Assembly: GCA_009829735.1 (NCBI GenBank)
Contig: CM020619.1
Span: 20,961,816-21,025,815, forward strand
DNA length: 64,000 nt
From: Pyropia yezoensis
Taxonomy: Eukaryota > Rhodophyta > Bangiophyceae > Bangiales > Bangiaceae
Direction of reading: 5' to 3'
In this document: positions 63,331 through 64,000 of the stretch, one piece after another
How the letters are laid out: every line of letters begins with the position of its first letter
How positions within the stretch are numbered: position 1 is the stretch's first letter
Position numbers and translations under genes: made by a program
The notes under the pieces: generated by a model
Database searches by the model: none
What the model saw: the letters and a program-made list of their open reading frames with translations, nothing else
Told to the model about the DNA's origin: nothing

Positions 63331-64000
63331 CGAATCAGCGGGGTAGGAGATGGCTGGCGGTGGCTGCGCCCTGCCCGCCCACCCCCACCCCTCCCGTCCT
63401 GTCCGCGCAGCCAGGCCGCTCACCAAGCACACCACCGCGGGGGCTTCGACGCGCCGATCCACTCTCCCCGCCCCGCGCGTGCCCCCGCTTCCGCACCCCC
63501 CCCCCCCCCCCCCACCACCCGCCAGCCCAAAATGGCACCCCTCATCCCCCCCAGCCCTCCCCCTCCCCACCCCCCCTCCCCCCCCGCTGCCGCCGTCCTC
63601 CCCCCCCCCCTCCCCCCCCACCCGTCTCTCGGGTGGGGGCGGCGCGCCCCCTCCCCCCCCCCGCCGCAGCACCCACAGCTCCCCCTGCAGGCGGCCCACC
63701 TCGGCGGTCAGCGCCCCGCGAAGCGCCGCTTGCGCGCCAATCACCACGGCCAGGCGGTCCGTGAGCTCCTCCAGCGCCGCCACATCCCCCGACAGGGCGG
63801 GGGGGGGCTTTGGGTGCCGCCGCTTGCGCCCGCGGCGGGGGCGGCCGTCGGGAGTGGCGGCGCCGGCGAGGATGGCCAGCCCCGCGTCAATGGCAGAGAG
63901 CGCCGCGGCGGCGCCGGTGGGCGACCCGACCGCCGCGGCGGGCGTAGCGGCGGCGGCAACGGCGGTGGCGGTGGCGGTGGCGGTGGCGGTGGCGGTGGCG
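63331..64000 (-). CDS. Possible coiled-coil protein, partial, runs off the window
   Basis: Reading in from base 64000 on the minus strand, one frame is open through an Ala/Val-rich repeat (GTGGCG hexamers at the edge), AALSAIDAGLAILAGAATPD, a basic RPRRGRKRRH stretch that could be a nuclear localisation signal or AT-hook-like element, and an amphipathic heptad region (VAALEELTDRLAVVIGAQAA, LTAEVGRLQGELWVL). It then enters Gly/Pro runs where the true exon end cannot be placed; the frame stays open to 62791. The heptad part looks genuinely protein-like, in contrast to the surrounding low-complexity frames. No family recognised; the start lies outside the window. Confidence 0.4.

Overview
The window looks like nuclear DNA of a eukaryote, most likely a photosynthetic one. 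It is very GC-rich, full of G and GCC homopolymers and microsatellites, has few genes, and is dominated by decayed LTR retrotransposons. The one convincing host gene (631..3217, minus strand) has a spliced N-terminus and joins a ferredoxin-NADP-reductase-like region of the plant pKIWI502 type to a C-terminal J domain. A compact, GC-rich alga would fit, for example a bangiophyte red alga such as Porphyra or Pyropia. That is inference from composition and gene style, not an identification.

The window is three sequence blocks (A 1..39574, B 40075..51141, C 51642..64000) separated by two runs of exactly 500 N, the fixed gap size of a scaffolding program. The end of B repeats the start of C almost base for base: 40656..51141 matches 51642..62143. 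The copies differ mainly by one-base changes in short homopolymers. The apparent 10.5 kb tandem duplication is therefore most likely one locus assembled twice (unmerged contig ends or haplotypes).

Layout of A: the J-domain gene (0.6-3.2 kb); GC-rich DNA with no convincing gene and with G, GCC and GGC repeats (3.2-10.2 kb); fragments of a pogo/Tigger-like transposase (8.1 and 10.5 kb); a complete 1314 bp Tc1/mariner element with TIRs and flanking TA (11253..12566) whose transposase has lost its first catalytic Asp; an LTR-like repeat (12615..13213); a badly decayed Ty1/copia element on the plus strand (to 19142); and another LTR-like repeat (19143..19547). Next come two nested Ty3/gypsy chromovirus-type elements on the minus strand, Gyp-1 (20416..25876) and Gyp-2 (27026..32995). 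Their LTRs run from TGTGGCA to TGCCACA, and near-identical 5 bp target duplications flank each element. Both elements interrupt a plus-strand two-ORF unit whose reading frames can be followed across the insertion points. A further plus-strand two-ORF unit (34387..36834) faces the integrase of a third gypsy element, Gyp-3, which runs into the first gap.

The most interesting observation is the repeated plus-strand two-ORF module. In Gyp-1 it lies inside the element between the integrase and the 3' LTR, antisense to pol, with a TATA-like site just inside the LTR. At Gyp-3 it has the same position and polarity. A third, older copy is the target that Gyp-1 and Gyp-2 landed in. I recognise no domain in these ORFs. 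They may be an unrecognised antisense accessory gene set carried by this chromovirus lineage.

B and C carry one more gypsy element, Gyp-4, lacking RNase H, then two LTR-like repeats, a tRNA-derived SINE-like sequence, and several kb of GC-rich DNA in which I support no gene. The unique end of C holds a perfect 22 bp-arm palindrome and the 3' part of a possible coiled-coil protein gene running off the window.
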